From IMG/VR virus record IMGVR_UViG_3300042934_000223, positions 1 through 36,593 of that record: a stretch of DNA of 36,593 nt, one strand, 5' to 3'. Both the position numbers and the translations under genes were made by a program. The notes beneath the pieces were generated by a model. That model worked only from the letters and a program-made list of their open reading frames with translations, ran no database searches and was not told the DNA's origin. This document shows positions 1 through 8,452 of this stretch, in pieces; within the stretch, counting starts at the first letter, position 1, and each line of letters begins with the position of its first letter. The DNA is from a virus.

Positions 1-1355
1 TCGGGTCTAGTTAAGTAAGCTGTGAAGATTTCTGCCTCAATATTACCTCGCGGTATAAGAGTATCGGCTCGGGTAAAGCTGACTGTAATAGCTTTCGTAT
101 CCACTATCTTAGGTGTGAGCGTATCATTGCGTGTAAAGGCATTAGTCAGCCCAATAGAAGAAGTGGCCTGTATGGAAGCCGTATCTGTGACATACTTCTC
201 CACATAGGGCAAAAAGGCTGTGTCAGCGGTATTCAGGGCAACGATTTCGCTCGGATGTGTAGTGACTGTTTGGAGATCTGTCTCTGCTATCTTAGGCTTA
301 AGAATATCTGCCCTAGTGATGTTGACCGTAGGCTGTCCATCGTCACTTATCACAGGTTTGAGGAGATCCGCGCTCCATATGGTTGTGGCACTCGATAAAA
401 ACTGCATCTTCATGGTGGATCCGGGATTAGACATCTTAGTGATGTCTAGTACTATATGTGAGATGCTATAAGAACGATAGGGATAGGTAATTACCCCAAA
501 GGCAGAGGCATTTCCTACAACATTCTCGGTGTACAGCAACTCCCCATGGTAATATGCCTTAAGAGTATAGTCCACGGGGTATACACCTAACCCAGGATCA
601 CCTACCCAGACAAAGCCTCCTGCATAAGCGGACTGGCCAGATATAGGTGTTATTGGCTCTGCTGGCTGCGTTCCTAAGAAAGCCTCGAAAATTTCTGGCC
701 GTCCCTCGTAAAGGCTTTCCGAGGCAGTCATGGTTAATAGCATGGGCCGCCTGATGCGAAAATTCTGCGACGTGGTACCTGAAATACTTTGAACAGTAAT
801 AGTGCACCCGTACATAGTACTGGGGACCGTAATGGAGAAGGACACACGAGTAAACACACCATCTCCCATAGTGCCCGTAAAAGTACTTGGTGCACCTAAA
901 TTACCACCAACACTAGACTTGCGTTGTAACTGTATGGAGTAACCCGTGATACCGTCGTCAGAACACAACTCCACACTGAAGTGAATCTTAGAACTTAAAT
1001 TGCTTGTGTTCATTTGGGGGGAAACCGCTGCAGTAGTAGAACTTCCCACCACATGAGCCGTCTGGTTGTTGTCAATTGAAGTGATACCCGATTGAAGAGT
1101 CCAGAGGCCCATATCGTGGCAGCGGTTAACACTAGAATACTGTATCTGTAAACGGCCATCTACCGGAACTCCAGTGGTCCCATTGGATGGAGTAGCTCCC
1201 CACCATCCAGGATACCCACTGTCAGCCATGGGATAGAAGGTGCCGTTGAGCTGATTGTATTCCGTTGTAAAGACCTTGTTCGAGTTGGCAGGGTATTCAC
1301 CGATCTGCGTCATATCTGACTGCGGATTCTTATCCGGTACTACATAAACGGCCAT
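1..1355 (-). CDS. Tail fibre / receptor-binding protein, 3' end cut off
   Basis: An open frame runs from an ATG at 1355 to the left edge without a stop, giving about 451 residues of an incomplete protein. AAGGAGG lies 7 nt before the ATG. It begins MAVYVVPDKN and is rich in Ser, Thr, Gly and aromatic residues, as expected of a beta-structured adhesin. The N-terminal half resembles a carbohydrate-binding sandwich, but I cannot name a family. Near the truncated end are three related units of about 30 residues around TRADILKPKI, TRNDTLTPKI and TRADTLIPR. Its position after the tape measure and tail-tip genes supports a fibre or host-recognition role. Function is inferred from position and composition. 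Confidence 0.7.
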   Translation of the reverse strand, partial: MAVYVVPDKNPQSDMTQIGEYPANSNKVFTTEYNQLNGTFYPMADSGYPGWWGATPSNGTTGVPVDGRLQIQYSSVNRCHDMGLWTLQSGITSIDNNQTAHVVGSSTTAAVSPQMNTSNLSSKIHFSVELCSDDGITGYSIQLQRKSSVGGNLGAPSTFTGTMGDGVFTRVSFSITVPSTMYGCTITVQSISGTTSQNFRIRRPMLLTMTASESLYEGRPEIFEAFLGTQPAEPITPISGQSAYAGGFVWVGDPGLGVYPVDYTLKAYYHGELLYTENVVGNASAFGVITYPYRSYSISHIVLDITKMSNPGSTMKMQFLSSATTIWSADLLKPVISDDGQPTVNITRADILKPKIAETDLQTVTTHPSEIVALNTADTAFLPYVEKYVTDTASIQATSSIGLTNAFTRNDTLTPKIVDTKAITVSFTRADTLIPRGNIEAEIFTAYLTRP

Positions 1356-1369
1356 GCGGCACCTCCTTC

Positions 1370-1750
1370 TTAAGCTCCGATATTAACTGTTAAGGTAACC
1401 TTCATCACCCAAGTTTGACCAGCCAACTTCGTGCCATTATATTCCACCAGCCGATTGATCATATTAGCTCCCGACGCGGAATTAAAGACGCCCCATTCAT
1501 TCCAGGCCCAGTTAGCTTCTGCAGAAGCAAAAGTAGATTGTAAGGTAATTACATTACCTACAGTCGTAGGGTAAGTTGCATCCATAGCCTTACGTAATTT
1601 ATTGGCCGCCAAAAGGTCAGTTTGCGTTACAGCGAAGGCCGTGGTGCTTTCACCCACTCCAATCCTAGCATTGGTACTATCCAGTTGTGCATCAGCCGTT
1701 CCGGTCATCCTACGTGTTATGAAATCACGTCCAGCATTTGTTAAAGGCAT
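1370..1750 (-). CDS. Tail-tip associated protein, paralogue 1 of 3
   Basis: A 126-residue protein starting MPLTNAGRDFI, with AGGAGG ahead of the ATG. It shares its whole architecture with the next two genes: an MxLTxxGxxxI start, a central F(Q/A)xTFxxxEANxxWxEWG motif and a C-terminal TKLAGQTWVMKVTLTV strand. It lies between the tail-tip genes and the fibre gene, which suggests a small virion or fibre-associated protein. I do not recognise a characterised family. The function is unknown beyond the tail context. Confidence 0.75.
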   Translation of the reverse strand: MPLTNAGRDFITRRMTGTADAQLDSTNARIGVGESTTAFAVTQTDLLAANKLRKAMDATYPTTVGNVITLQSTFASAEANWAWNEWGVFNSASGANMINRLVEYNGTKLAGQTWVMKVTLTVNIGA

Positions 1751-1767
1751 TTTTGTTCCTCCTCAAG

Positions 1768-2139
1768 TTAAGGACTGGTAATCGTTACTGTTGTGCGTAA
1801 TAACCAGGTTTGTCCAGCCTGCTTAGTACCTTGGTCTTCCAACTTACGCACAGTTACAAAAGAATTATTCGTATGGCCGCAACCCCATTCCGTCCAGTGA
1901 AAGTTAGCTTCAGTTGGTCCGAAGGTAGCTTGAAAAGTGAAAGTGGCTGCTGGTGTGGTAGTCCAGGTAGGATAACCCGCATCCAGTGACTTAATTAAGG
2001 TATTTGTCCCGGATAAAACACTCTGCGTAACCACATCGGCGGCAGTACCGTCGCCTACCATTAAGCGGAAGTAATTCATACCTGTATTACCAAATAACAA
2101 ACCGGCAATAACATTTCGTCCGTGTGTAGTTAAGGGCAC
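1768..2139 (-). CDS. Tail-tip associated protein, paralogue 2 of 3
   Basis: A 123-residue protein beginning at a GTG (MPLTTHGRNVI), with AGGAG 8 nt upstream. It contains FQATFGPTEANFHWTEWG and ends TKQAGQTWLLRTTVTI, so it is a clear paralogue of both neighbours. It has diverged most in the first 60 residues, which in such families is where specificity usually varies. The likely role is structural at the tail tip or on the fibre. This is inferred from position. Confidence 0.75.
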   Translation of the reverse strand: MPLTTHGRNVIAGLLFGNTGMNYFRLMVGDGTAADVVTQSVLSGTNTLIKSLDAGYPTWTTTPAATFTFQATFGPTEANFHWTEWGCGHTNNSFVTVRKLEDQGTKQAGQTWLLRTTVTITSP

Positions 2140-2151
2140 TCGATTTCCTCC

Positions 2152-2556
2152 TTATACAGCTGAAATGGTTAACGTGGCTTGCATGATCCACGTTTGACCT
2201 GACAGCTTTGTTCCTTGGTATTCTACCTTACGCGTAATGCATTGGCGCCCAGGGTACAGCATCTCCGTACTTAGGATTCCCCATTCATTCCAATTGAAGT
2301 TCGCTTCTGTGGGGCCGAAGGTAGCCTGGAAGGTTAGGATATTAACAGCACCATCACCCCCACCTGTCCTAGTGGGGAATCCCGGATCCATTACCTGATA
2401 AGCTTTGCTTGCCCCTTGCAGTGTCACTACGGCAGGTGATTGAACTGTAATACCATTACCAACACCCAAACGCCCATCACTGTTATTTGCGGAGGCGTCA
2501 CTGGCACCTATCATACGTGAGGCAATCCAAGACATCCCGAAGTTAGTTAAAGCCAT
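2152..2556 (-). CDS. Tail-tip associated protein, paralogue 3 of 3
   Basis: A 134-residue protein (MALTNFGMSWIASRM) and the longest of the tandem trio. It contains FQATFGPTEANFNWNEWG and ends TKLSGQTWIMQATLTI. The ATG overlaps the TAA stop of the upstream gene by one base (TAATG), so translation is probably coupled. The extra length lies in a Gly-rich insertion before the central motif (TRTGGGDGAVN). It is probably a minor tail component; no enzymatic motif is visible. Confidence 0.75.
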   Translation of the reverse strand: MALTNFGMSWIASRMIGASDASANNSDGRLGVGNGITVQSPAVVTLQGASKAYQVMDPGFPTRTGGGDGAVNILTFQATFGPTEANFNWNEWGILSTEMLYPGRQCITRKVEYQGTKLSGQTWIMQATLTISAV

Positions 2557-2753
2557 TATTCTCCCTCCCCAGGCTCCTGCGCTTGTTCCTCAGCTTTTGC
2601 AGCGGCCAGTAGGTCAAGAGCTTCCTGCCCCGTGTACACCCTTGATTGCTCCACGACCTCATAAGGTTCATCCACTGCAGGATCGGCTCCCTCAGCATAC
2701 TTCAAGATGCGACTTACCGCCGTAACTTGTATTTGTGCTAACTCTTCTGCCAT
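2556..2753 (-). CDS. Small acidic hypothetical protein in tail operon
   Basis: A 65-residue acidic protein starting MAEELAQIQV and ending in a Glu/Ala/Gln tail. The start at 2753 is chosen because AGGAGG lies 7 nt upstream. An in-frame start 48 nt earlier lacks a comparable site and would overlap the preceding gene more. Small proteins of this type are often found next to tail-tip genes in Bacillus-type siphoviruses. No domain is recognised. Confidence 0.6.
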   Translation of the reverse strand: MAEELAQIQVTAVSRILKYAEGADPAVDEPYEVVEQSRVYTGQEALDLLAAAKAEEQAQEPGEGE

Positions 2754-2764
2754 GTTAACTCCTC

Positions 2765-3115
2765 CTATTGTTCGATTAGTGAAAAGCTTATATCCTTCCA
2801 ATAAAAACCACTCACACTACGGAATTTACGTGCTTTAATAGCTCCCCCATATACAGTGGCGGTCTTCTGCACTCCATTCTCCTCGTACTGAAAAGAAAAG
2901 AAACCGTTAGGCCCGTCGACGATAGCTGATAGACGTTCTAAATCAGCACCCGACATGATTTCATACTCGAAGTTAAACTTACGTTTCTTCGCTATAATTT
3001 CTAACGTCATCTTACCTGTTGCGACACGCCCACTCTTGGTCAGGTTGTATTTCTCAATCTGGAGCCCGCCAGGGGGCTCCTTAACAGGTACTCCTCCAAT
3101 AAGACAGATCGCCAT
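2765..3115 (-). CDS. Tail protein downstream of tape measure (DUF6711-like)
   Basis: A 116-residue protein starting MAICLIGGVPVKEP. A short beta-rich start is followed by a basic KMTLEIIAKKRKFNFEYE strand and an FFSFQYEENGVQKT strand. This resembles the DUF6711 group of tail proteins encoded just after the tape measure, but the family match is from memory and moderate. It overlaps the tape measure stop by one base (TAATG). It probably acts at the tail tip, in the place of a distal tail or baseplate hub component. Confidence 0.65.
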   Translation of the reverse strand: MAICLIGGVPVKEPPGGLQIEKYNLTKSGRVATGKMTLEIIAKKRKFNFEYEIMSGADLERLSAIVDGPNGFFSFQYEENGVQKTATVYGGAIKARKFRSVSGFYWKDISFSLIEQ

Positions 3116-6100
3116 TATGAAATCCCCTTTCTAGCGTTCTCAGATATACCTACACGTTCTAGCTGGCGGTGTAGCTCCTTCAGTCCGCGGTCATCGGCGA
3201 CAAGCACACCCACATTAAGATTAATGGTGCTGCCTGCACCACTACCACCGCTGGAAGCTACAACTTGTGGCTGAAGCATATCAGCTAGGTCATTTGCTAC
3301 GGCCGCACTAAATGGTCGCATGAAGCCCTCGTTCTCCATTGGGATAACGGCCTCTCGGCGGTTCTTCTCCCCAACTTTGATGAACTGCTCTTGATCCACG
3401 ACACCCCCGCGTTCGAGGGCAAGTGCTCCCAAAAGTACAGGTGAAGCAAGACCCCCCGTACTAGCAGCTAAGGCAACACCGCCGACAACTACAGCGCCTA
3501 TAGCAATACCCGTAAGCAATGTTTTGTGGTCTCCGGCCCAGGCTTTGGCACTAGCATAACCATTGGCTACGTGTGTGTTAACCGAATCCATTGTACCTGA
3601 GATGGCTTCACCTGTAGCCTTGGCTACATTCTTGATAGCCGTCCAGGCTTTAGACGCCCAATCTGCTAAAGAGGTCAACATACCGGAAGCCCATGTTGCA
3701 GTAGCCGTAGCAATACCTTGATAGTATCCTTGTGTGGTTGCCCACGATGCACCAGCCCAGCCATTAGTTATATCCTGGATGGAGTTACCCAACTGGGAGA
3801 ACATAACACTAACACCATTGGCCCACGTAGCTGTGCTAAGGGAGGTACTGTTCAGGAATGTTGTCCACGTTGCGCCGGCCATGTTAGATACGGTAGCAAA
3901 TGTGGCAATTACGGCGTTACCCCAAGTAGCAAAGTTAGTTCCTACATTGGTACCCCAGTCTTTAACCGCTAAGGACGTAGCATTGACCCAAGTGGTTAAG
4001 GTCGCTTTCGTCTTGTCGGCCATTCCTGTCATAACTTTCTGTACAGCTTCAGACCAAATGGTGAAGTTAGCTGTTGTATTGGTCTTCCATGTAGAGAAAG
4101 CAGTTTGTACGTTCGTACTCCATGTATTGAAGGCTGTCTTAGTATTGGTTGACCATGTTGCAATGGCAGCCGCAACAGCTGTGGCCCATGCTCCGAAAGT
4201 TACTTGCACCGCAGTGCTCCACGTACTGAAACCCGCGCCCGCATTAGTAGCCCAAGTAGTGAATTGCGTTTGCGTATTTAAACGCCAAGTAGTCATGGCG
4301 CTAACTACGTCCGTAGACCAAGTAGTGAACTTCGCCTTCGTATCAGCTGCCCAGGTCGTAATGATGCTCTTAATGTCCGTCGACCATGTGTTAACAGTCG
4401 TCTTAACATCCTTAGCCCATGTAGTGAAACCCGTATTGACGTCTTTAAACCACGTAGCAAAGGCAGCAGCCGCAGCAGTCACAAACGTTCCTACACTAAC
4501 CACACCTGGTACGGTAAATCCTTGCGTAAGGGCATCGAGGGCATCCTTAGCAAAGGTAGCAAAAGAGGCAGCTACATTAATAGCCCAGGTGTCTATAGCT
4601 GTTTGCGTAGCATTCAATGCCTCCTCGAAAGCCTTGCCAAAGTTAGTAGCCCATTCCTTAATCGGGTTGATTCCATCCGAAGGGAAAAGTCCCAGTGAGG
4701 CAAGGAAAGCGGCCACGGCAGCTCCGACACTTTCGATAATAGGAATAGCCGGCAGCATAAACTTACCTAAGTCAGTTGCAAAGTCACCAAGAGCATCGAC
4801 TATAGTATCCCCAAGACCTTGGAAGCTAAGTTTCAACTTCGCCAACAAACTGTTAACGGTTTCCAATGGGAAGGTAATTACCGCAAAGTTCGGCGGTGGT
4901 GGTAGCTTCGGCCATTCGAAATCTTTAAACCAGTTCTTCATATTGGCAATGAATGGAGGAATCTTCCAGTCATCCCAGAAGTGGGAGAAATCGGCTTTGG
5001 GTACTTCAGTGGGCTTAGGTACTGCTGGTGTCTTGATATCATCAAGGCCTAGATCCAAATCCATACCAGGACCATTTCCGATATCATCTAACCCATCCTT
5101 TACATCATCTAGCTGCTCCGGAATTTGATATAGTTCATCGAAAGAGGCTACGAACTTATCTTTGATCTTCTTGGCAGCAGCCTTCGCAGCATCCCCATCT
5201 TTAGTAATATTAGTTCCGGTCTCTTTTAAGGTATCATTAAGACCTTCAACCATATCATTAAATTCGTCAGCGGCTTTAGCACCCTCCGTTAAATCTTCTA
5301 CCGGTAGGACCCCACTCGTGTCTACACCGCCAAACAAACTACCTAAAGATGACATCTTAGCCATCACCTTGTCAATCCATGCCGAAGCCGCCTTACTCGT
5401 AGTGATCAAATACAATAGAGCCGCAACGATCACCATGATAATGGCTACGATAGGATTTCGGGTAAGGATCAGCATAAGACCTTGAATAGCCTTCCCCAGA
5501 GTGGATACGGCCGTAGCTACAGCAGAACAAACAGCCCCTAGCCGAGTGATGCTCCATAAGAACATCAAGGCCTTAGCAGCTACCTGAGCCACAATTAAAC
5601 CGGCAATAGCGGCAGTAAGTACTTTTAACCACGGCCAAGCCTCCATGGCTCCGGCAGCTAGCTTAGCAAAGGCAGTAGCTATACTCGCAATGATTGGTAA
5701 GATAACACCCAAGCCATCTACGATCATACGGCCCAACTGTCTAAAGCCCGGACCTAAAGCACCCCATACAATTTGACCGGCTTTTGCCAAATCTCGGAAG
5801 CTAGCAATGATGTTCCTAATGGTCTGTTGCAATGCCTTCTCCGGAATGATTCCTTCAAAAGCACCTCCCAAACCCTTAGTGTTCATGTTTTCACGTGCTT
5901 TGTCGATTGTATCCCGCCAACCACGTAAAAACTTTCTTAAGGAATTCATAGGAGGCTCAAACAGCTTCTCACTGATGAACAACGTATCATCCTTGATCGT
6001 ATCCCACATACCACCCAAAGTATCCGCAATACGGTCAGCAGCCCCTTTGTATTGGTCCTGCAATCCTTTGAGAACGGCCTGCACCCCCGTATCACCGCTA

Positions 6101-6783
6101 ATACCCAATTTCCCGATATTGCGCATTTGGTCTTGTGTAAGCCCCAACTCTTTACGGATGATGGAATAGATAGGAATACCTGCTTCAGCTAACTGACGTA
6201 ACTCTTGTCCAGCAATCTTGCCGTTGGTCTTCATCTGCGTCAGGGCTAATACGATACGGTCCATCTGTTGTGCGGTGGCGCCCGTAGCAGCATTCGCATC
6301 ATTGAGGATCGTCATAACGCTTCTGATTTGCTCTGGCTTAACTTGAGCACCCATCAAACGTCTCGACAATTGCAATGCTTGTTCTGTACTGAAGGCCGTA
6401 TCCGCGGCAAAATCCTGCATATTAAGAATGAAGCCCTGTGCCCGTTCGGCATTACCTACAAAGTACTCCATCGCAATTCCAGCTTTTTCCATTTCACTGC
6501 TGAAGTGGACTACATTCGTAATCCCGTCTTCAATAGCGTTAACTCCTGCGTAGAAGATTTGTGATATGAGGATACCACTAACCATTCTGTCCAGGTCCTT
6601 GAAACTACTTGTAAGGTTGTTAACACTATTCCGCGTACTGTTGATACTGTTTTGAGCATTGGGCCCTAACGCACCACTCAAGCTGGCCCCTAAGCGCCCG
6701 ACAGTAGCCTGTACACGTGAAATGGCGGCCATGAAAGGCTGCATATTGAGGGCTATCGTGGCTGCTAATACACCTACATCCAC
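3115..6783 (-). CDS. Tail tape measure protein
   Basis: A 1222-residue protein and the largest tail gene. It starts at a GTG (MDVGVLAATIAL) with GGGAGG 7 nt upstream. The first 350 residues are helical and match the usual tape-measure N-terminus (tail assembly with MRLMGAQ and LRQLAEAGIP stretches). Several hydrophobic segments follow between about residues 345 and 465. A central part contains at least 13 tryptophans spaced exactly 11 residues apart. Near the C-terminus is a Gly/Ala-rich hydrophobic stretch. The protein sets tail length and is ejected during infection. Long open frames on the opposite strand here are mirrors of this low-complexity coding sequence. Confidence 0.95.
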   Translation of the reverse strand: MDVGVLAATIALNMQPFMAAISRVQATVGRLGASLSGALGPNAQNSINSTRNSVNNLTSSFKDLDRMVSGILISQIFYAGVNAIEDGITNVVHFSSEMEKAGIAMEYFVGNAERAQGFILNMQDFAADTAFSTEQALQLSRRLMGAQVKPEQIRSVMTILNDANAATGATAQQMDRIVLALTQMKTNGKIAGQELRQLAEAGIPIYSIIRKELGLTQDQMRNIGKLGISGDTGVQAVLKGLQDQYKGAADRIADTLGGMWDTIKDDTLFISEKLFEPPMNSLRKFLRGWRDTIDKARENMNTKGLGGAFEGIIPEKALQQTIRNIIASFRDLAKAGQIVWGALGPGFRQLGRMIVDGLGVILPIIASIATAFAKLAAGAMEAWPWLKVLTAAIAGLIVAQVAAKALMFLWSITRLGAVCSAVATAVSTLGKAIQGLMLILTRNPIVAIIMVIVAALLYLITTSKAASAWIDKVMAKMSSLGSLFGGVDTSGVLPVEDLTEGAKAADEFNDMVEGLNDTLKETGTNITKDGDAAKAAAKKIKDKFVASFDELYQIPEQLDDVKDGLDDIGNGPGMDLDLGLDDIKTPAVPKPTEVPKADFSHFWDDWKIPPFIANMKNWFKDFEWPKLPPPPNFAVITFPLETVNSLLAKLKLSFQGLGDTIVDALGDFATDLGKFMLPAIPIIESVGAAVAAFLASLGLFPSDGINPIKEWATNFGKAFEEALNATQTAIDTWAINVAASFATFAKDALDALTQGFTVPGVVSVGTFVTAAAAAFATWFKDVNTGFTTWAKDVKTTVNTWSTDIKSIITTWAADTKAKFTTWSTDVVSAMTTWRLNTQTQFTTWATNAGAGFSTWSTAVQVTFGAWATAVAAAIATWSTNTKTAFNTWSTNVQTAFSTWKTNTTANFTIWSEAVQKVMTGMADKTKATLTTWVNATSLAVKDWGTNVGTNFATWGNAVIATFATVSNMAGATWTTFLNSTSLSTATWANGVSVMFSQLGNSIQDITNGWAGASWATTQGYYQGIATATATWASGMLTSLADWASKAWTAIKNVAKATGEAISGTMDSVNTHVANGYASAKAWAGDHKTLLTGIAIGAVVVGGVALAASTGGLASPVLLGALALERGGVVDQEQFIKVGEKNRREAVIPMENEGFMRPFSAAVANDLADMLQPQVVASSGGSGAGSTINLNVGVLVADDRGLKELHRQLERVGISENARKGIS
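3880..4480 (-). repeat. 11-residue tryptophan repeats of the tape measure
   Basis: Within the tape measure gene, units of the type TWxTxxxxxFx recur every 33 bp for at least 13 consecutive copies, and a few more degenerate ones follow. Regular 11-residue spacing of aromatic residues is known from siphovirus tape measures and fits a helical rod packed inside the tail tube. The underlying DNA is a degenerate 33-bp tandem repeat. Confidence 0.85.
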
Positions 6784-6799
6784 TATACTACCTCCCCTC

Positions 6800-7473
6800 T
6801 TACATTATTTGATCGATGTAATGTGTCTGTTCATTCTTCTTCTCGTCCTCAGTGGCATTAAGGCGAATATGAATTGCGGCCAAAGCATTTAGCTTTCGCG
6901 GCGTCATCCGCCAAAATTGCCTTTCTGAGCGGCGAAAAAGCACCGTCGCTATATAGAGCAAGAAGGGCCAATCCCACGAATCGTGCTTAGGCATTGCCGC
7001 CTCGACTTCGTGGGTTAGGCGTTTTTTTCCTGTACCTCAGCAGCAGTAAGAACTTCTGTGGCAGTACCTTCTGGCAGAGTAGCTTTTGCTCCCTTGCTAG
7101 CAGAGGCCTTCAATGCTACTTCAGGATCAGGTGTAGGACTCCCCTGATCAAGTGCCTGAATCAGTTTAGTAATGAGATCAGTCATCGAAGCCGGATCCTC
7201 TACCCAACCACCCACCTGGTACGGTGTGATATTGTAACTTTCTGGTTCGCCATCGGCATCCAAATTTACTTCGTCATGTACTAAGGCGGCCCAAAGGATT
7301 TTACGTACATCCTTGATGCGCCCTTCCGTTAACTTAGTCAAGGCGTCCTGGATTGTACCATACATTCTTTCCAGTTCGGCAAAAGCATTCATATCAAACT
7401 TCATGGTGCGCACGCGGCCACCAAGTTCTGCCGTAACATGCTTAACTACTCTAACTTTATCCAATTCTGCCAT
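6800..7473 (-). CDS. Tail assembly chaperone long form, made by -1 frameshift
   Basis: The long form shares the first 151 residues with the chaperone ending at 7015. It then shifts by -1 at a heptamer read A AAA AAC (7027-7021) and continues for 73 residues to 6800, giving about 224 residues. The added part contains HDSWDWPFLLYIA and FWRMTPRKLNALAA, the usual look of the T domain in GT-type chaperones. A hairpin starts 6 nt after the heptamer. In phage lambda the G/GT pair binds the tape measure and tail tube protein. The location directly before the tape measure agrees. The shift is predicted, not measured. Confidence 0.85.
6973..7027 (-). promoter_or_regulatory. -1 programmed frameshift signal
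   Basis: On the minus strand the 0-frame reads GAA AAA AAC GCC TAA. A AAA AAC is a canonical slippery heptamer. After a 6-nt spacer containing the stop, CCCACGAA (7014-7007) pairs perfectly with TTCGTGGG (6980-6973). Within the loop, AGGC and GCCT can form a second small stem. Heptamer, spacer and stem all match known -1 frameshift sites. Confidence 0.88.
7015..7473 (-). CDS. Tail assembly chaperone, short form (G-like)
   Basis: A 152-residue protein starting MAELDKVRVV with AGGAGG 10 nt upstream. The N-terminal VRTMKFDMNAFAELERMYG stretch is typical of siphovirus tail assembly chaperones. The C-terminal 40 residues are Ala/Pro/Thr-rich linker. The last codons carry the slippery sequence that feeds the long form. 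It acts transiently with the tape measure during tail building and is not expected in the virion. Confidence 0.88.
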   Translation of the reverse strand: MAELDKVRVVKHVTAELGGRVRTMKFDMNAFAELERMYGTIQDALTKLTEGRIKDVRKILWAALVHDEVNLDADGEPESYNITPYQVGGWVEDPASMTDLITKLIQALDQGSPTPDPEVALKASASKGAKATLPEGTATEVLTAAEVQEKNA

Positions 7474-7499
7474 TAGTATCTCCTCCTAGATTTTTATAA

Positions 7500-7531
7500 A
7501 TGCACTATGTCATAAGGAGCCCATAGTGCAT
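7500..7531 (-). terminator. Hairpin between major tail protein and chaperone genes
   Basis: A perfect 10-bp stem (ATGCACTATG with CATAGTGCAT) has a 12-nt loop. It lies after the major tail protein stop and before the chaperone ribosome binding site. The following TTTATAAAAATC is only weakly T-rich, so this is more likely an attenuator or mRNA stabiliser than a full terminator. It would lower tail chaperone levels relative to the abundant tube protein. Confidence 0.5.
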
Positions 7532-7540
7532 CAATTTTAC

Positions 7541-8440
7541 TTAAGCCGTGGTAAATGTAATGGACTTAGCTACGAAGGAATTACCCCCAGCATCTTTCAG
7601 TCCAGCAGACATAACCACCCGGAATTTTGTGGCTGCCGTAAGGTTGGCCGTAGGCGTAATAGTTACAATCGTACGCGCGGCATTGACGGATAGGTTAACA
7701 GCTACGCCATTACCCGTAGTATCATTGTACATGCTGATGTTACCCGTGTTCAGGGTAGACAAGGCCATAGCTTCACTAAAGGTCAGTACGACCGTGGAAC
7801 TAACTACCACAGCAGTGGCTGCATTGGCAGGAACGGACGTAGTCAGCGTAGGCACTACAGAATCAATGGCACCGCCGTAAGGATTGTTAAACCAGTTAGC
7901 TCCCTGCGAAGCAACATAGTCTACATAATCCTGATCAATGTGACGTTCCCACTCATCATCACATTCACGTTTCAGGAAGGAACCACTGATGGTAGGCGTA
8001 TTCCAGTTGATACTGTCCGCTTTAGTTTGGTTAGCTTGTTCAGGCAAGGAAAACTTACCCTTCGCCAACCAGGTGAAACGGTAGCTACCATTAGATTTCA
8101 ATGTCTTGAAACCAATAGCAACAAATGGTGGAATATCCGCGGACTTACGAATAAGTACGCCGCCCACAATGTTATGACCTAAAAGATCAGCTTGCACTTC
8201 CATAGGAAGATCAGCTACATTCAGTTCCAAACCGATTTGTCCGATGGTCGATGCGGTTTCATAAGGACCATCATCAGCAAATAAAGTTTCCGTAGATGCA
8301 TTAGGATTAATGCTTGCGGTAATTGCACCAGAAATAGGTACTGGCGTTTCATACGTAGCAGTCCCCATACCTGCGGCAGGATCATTGATCAGCTTGGCAT
8401 ATACGAGATTGCTCAAGCCAATAGGAACACCTTTTGCCAT
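7541..8440 (-). CDS. Major tail (tube) protein with C-terminal Ig-like domain
   Basis: A 299-residue protein starting MAKGVPIGLSNL, with AGGAGG upstream. Residues 1 to about 190 match the phi13-type major tail tube fold, with FADDGPYETAST and VADLPMEVQADLLGH segments. Residues 195-299 form a separate bacterial Ig-like domain of the SbsA/Big_5 type (VPANAATAVVVSSTVVLTFSEAM ending KSITFTTA, quoted in parts). Such add-on domains decorate the outside of the tail tube and may bind cell-surface sugars. The gene sits between tail terminator and chaperone, the expected place. Confidence 0.92.
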   Translation of the reverse strand: MAKGVPIGLSNLVYAKLINDPAAGMGTATYETPVPISGAITASINPNASTETLFADDGPYETASTIGQIGLELNVADLPMEVQADLLGHNIVGGVLIRKSADIPPFVAIGFKTLKSNGSYRFTWLAKGKFSLPEQANQTKADSINWNTPTISGSFLKRECDDEWERHIDQDYVDYVASQGANWFNNPYGGAIDSVVPTLTTSVPANAATAVVVSSTVVLTFSEAMALSTLNTGNISMYNDTTGNGVAVNLSVNAARTIVTITPTANLTAATKFRVVMSAGLKDAGGNSFVAKSITFTTA

Positions 8441-8452
8441 TATGTTAACCTC

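Noticed and set aside
3734-5128. A 464-codon open frame on the plus strand opposite the tape measure
   Set aside because: It mirrors the Ala/Thr/Trp repeats of the tape measure, has no ribosome binding site and a biased hydrophobic composition. The minus strand frame has clear family character.
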